DNA from: a virus
Virus record (IMG/VR): IMGVR_UViG_3300043427_000209
Location: 1 to 31,404 of that record
Strand: one strand, 5' to 3'
Length of the DNA stretch: 31,404 nucleotides
Of this stretch, positions 30,374 through 31,404 are shown piece by piece. Numbering within the stretch: the first letter of the stretch is position 1; every line of letters begins with the position of its first letter. Position numbers and translations under genes: made by a program. Below the pieces are notes generated by a model, which searched no databases, was not told where the DNA came from, and worked only from the letters and a program-made list of their open reading frames with translations.

Positions 30374-30904
30374 ATGAGAACGATCGGTGTGCTAGTTCTT
30401 TTTGCGTTGTCCGGTATCGGATGTGACGCCCCGTCAGATTTGGTTCGGGACGAGTATCCGCCCCCGACCACCACAGCGGGGGTGAGCGTGGCTTATACGC
30501 CTCTACAGACCCCTATCCGGCCCGATTTGGGGCAGGTGATCCCGACCACAACGACCACCCTGCCGCCCGGCAAGTGCGCCGAATGGTATCCGTTGGCGAT
30601 CGAGGTCGGCTGGCCGGAAGCCGAATGGCCGAAACTCGACCGGGTGCTGTGGCGCGAGTCCCGGTGCCGACCGGAAGCGTTGAACGGCACCGACCCGAAC
30701 GGCGGATCATCCGGCCTGCTACAGATCAACCACTACTGGTGTAAGCCGTCGAAGTGGAGTGACGCTGGCTGGCTACAGGATCGGGATGTGGTGGAGTCAT
30801 GCCACGATCTGTTTGATGCCCGCAAAAATTTGCTTGCCGGGCTAACGATTTTTCTGTACGGTTTAGAGAAGCATGGCTACGGATGGGGTCCGTGGCGAGT
30901 CTGA
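30374..30904 (+). CDS. Lipoprotein lytic transglycosylase / lysozyme-like
   Basis: A 176-residue protein. A short hydrophobic signal (TIGVLVLFALSGIGC) ends in a lipobox with Cys17, so it should be exported and anchored to the outer face of the host membrane. A Pro/Thr-rich linker with TTTTTLPP follows (about 29-66). The catalytic domain (about 68-176) has LWRESRC with the catalytic Glu95, GSSGLLQINHYWC and a late helix, as in SLT/goose-lysozyme-type transglycosylases. Cys68, 98, 123 and 143 could form disulfides. It is placed in the early region, away from the lysis genes, so remodelling of the wall early in infection or exclusion of other phages is possible. Confidence 0.8.
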   Translation: MRTIGVLVLFALSGIGCDAPSDLVRDEYPPPTTTAGVSVAYTPLQTPIRPDLGQVIPTTTTTLPPGKCAEWYPLAIEVGWPEAEWPKLDRVLWRESRCRPEALNGTDPNGGSSGLLQINHYWCKPSKWSDAGWLQDRDVVESCHDLFDARKNLLAGLTIFLYGLEKHGYGWGPWRV

Positions 30905-30914
30905 AAGGAAAGAC

Positions 30915-31088
30915 ATGGGGAAAGAAGATCATCCGGCGTTCCGCAACAAAGACGCCAGCAACCAATACACCCTGTTTGAACTAATGAACCAGGCCGAACA
31001 GCTGATCGCCAACGTGCGTCGTGACGACGAACAAACAGCGATCGACATACGGTTCATCGACATCATGGTGCGCGAAGGATTCCGCTGA
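30915..31088 (+). CDS. Small protein, unknown
   Basis: A 57-residue protein from the ATG at 30915 with GAAAGGAAA upstream (the frame opens at 30873, within the previous gene). It is charged and helical, with HPAFRNKDASNQYTLFELMN and RRDDEQTAIDIRFIDIMVRE. No family recognised. The stop overlaps the next ATG (TGATG). Confidence 0.62.
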   Translation: MGKEDHPAFRNKDASNQYTLFELMNQAEQLIANVRRDDEQTAIDIRFIDIMVREGFR

Positions 31089-31249
31089 TGACAACCACCG
31101 GCTACGACATCGTGAAAGAACTAGAAGAAGAAGGATCAAACCTGTCGTGGGAAGCAGCAGAAACGATCCGCATCCTGCGGCGTGCGCTCGACGCACAGAT
31201 CGCCTACACGAACGCGATCCGAGACAACTGCGAGAAGAAGCATGGCTGA
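31088..31249 (+). CDS. Small helical protein, unknown
   Basis: A 53-residue protein starting in the TGATG overlap. It appears to be one or two charged helices (YDIVKELEEEGSNLSWEAAE, then RRALDAQIAYTNAIRDN). It overlaps the next gene by 8 nt. No family recognised. Confidence 0.6.
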   Translation: MTTTGYDIVKELEEEGSNLSWEAAETIRILRRALDAQIAYTNAIRDNCEKKHG

Positions 31250-31325
31250 CTTCATTCTCACCGGGATCATGGCCCTCTACATCACCGCCCTGGTGATCGC
31301 ATTTTGGAAAGCGTTTAGCGAATGA
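31242..31325 (+). CDS. 27-residue single-span membrane peptide
   Basis: From ATG 31242 the frame encodes one hydrophobic helix (FILTGIMALYITALVIAFW) and a short tail KAFSE, ending in an ATGA overlap with the WhiB start. Small membrane peptides of this size are common in phage early operons. The double overlap supports translation; the role is unknown. Confidence 0.48.
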   Translation: MADFILTGIMALYITALVIAFWKAFSE

Positions 31326-31404
31326 AAGACCAAGAATGGCGGCTTGCTGCAGCGTGCCGTGGAGTGGACACCAACCTGTTCTTCAACGAACGTGGCGACT
31401 CAAC
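31322..31404 (+). CDS. WhiB-family regulator (5' part only)
   Basis: The last 83 nt encode an N-terminus with WRLAAACRGVDTNLFFNERG. The 'ACRGxDTxLFF' segment with its first cluster Cys (residue 12) is the hallmark of WhiB proteins, 4Fe-4S transcription factors restricted to Actinomycetota and their phages; phage WhiB can block host WhiB2 or act in exclusion. The other three Cys lie beyond the window. Confidence 0.85.
   Translation, partial: MKDQEWRLAAACRGVDTNLFFNERGDS

Noticed and set aside
1-31404. tRNA, CRISPR array, integrase, insertion sequence, anti-CRISPR or retron
   Set aside because: Looked for by eye; no cloverleaf, regular spacer array, recombinase motif, terminal inverted repeat or reverse transcriptase motif was found. 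This does not exclude degenerate cases.

Overview
The window is a segment of a tailed double-stranded DNA phage (Caudoviricetes), open at both ends. Almost every gene is on the plus strand, packed with start/stop overlaps (ATGA, TGATG, TAATG). The host is most probably an actinobacterium: a WhiB-type gene begins at the right edge, and several genes have an actinobacteria-like arrangement in which a TANNNT -10 box sits 6-8 nt before the start codon (leaderless transcripts). The Thr-rich linker and fairly high GC would fit an aquatic Acidimicrobiia-like host, but this is a guess. The N4-gp56-type capsid protein, a very large protein between portal and capsid, and the lack of a recognisable tape-measure or sheath gene suggest podovirus-like morphology (inference).

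Layout. 1-391 (minus strand): 5' part of a winged-helix replication-initiator-like gene with iteron-like repeats in its linker. 392-622: divergent control region with overlapping opposed promoters, an inverted repeat, a strong hairpin and a leaderless promoter. 623-13252: PAPS-reductase-like PP-loop protein, terminase large subunit with a fused N-terminal HTH, portal, a small linker protein, a 1523-residue putative internal virion protein and three further virion-type proteins. 13256-14874: a good promoter, a structured leader, scaffold, major capsid protein and a hairpin. 14895-23931: accessory virion proteins, a Gly/Ser repeat protein, a glycosyltransferase with an extra C-terminal domain, four tiny basic proteins, a connector-like protein, a beta-rich tail protein, a tail fibre and three tandem paralogous adhesin-like proteins. 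23928-25140: lysis cassette (small membrane protein, M15 peptidase endolysin, lipoprotein, two holin-like proteins) closed by a terminator.

25159-31404: early or middle genes. These are a small HTH-like protein, a metallophosphoesterase, zinc-ribbon microproteins and an HNH endonuclease with its own promoter. A recombination set follows: YqaJ exonuclease, Rad52-like annealing protein, SSB and a Holliday-junction-resolvase-like nuclease. The window ends with a lipoprotein transglycosylase, small unknowns and the start of WhiB.

The exonuclease, annealing protein and SSB together form a Red-like recombination/replication module; the terminase-to-fibre block builds the virion; the lysis block releases it. 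No tRNA, CRISPR array, integrase or insertion sequence was seen. The most interesting points are the leaderless-promoter set, the iteron-like repeats inside the initiator gene, the HTH-TerL fusion, the glycosyltransferase inside the virion block, the shared N-terminal peptide of two virion proteins, the adhesin triplet and several overlapping microproteins.
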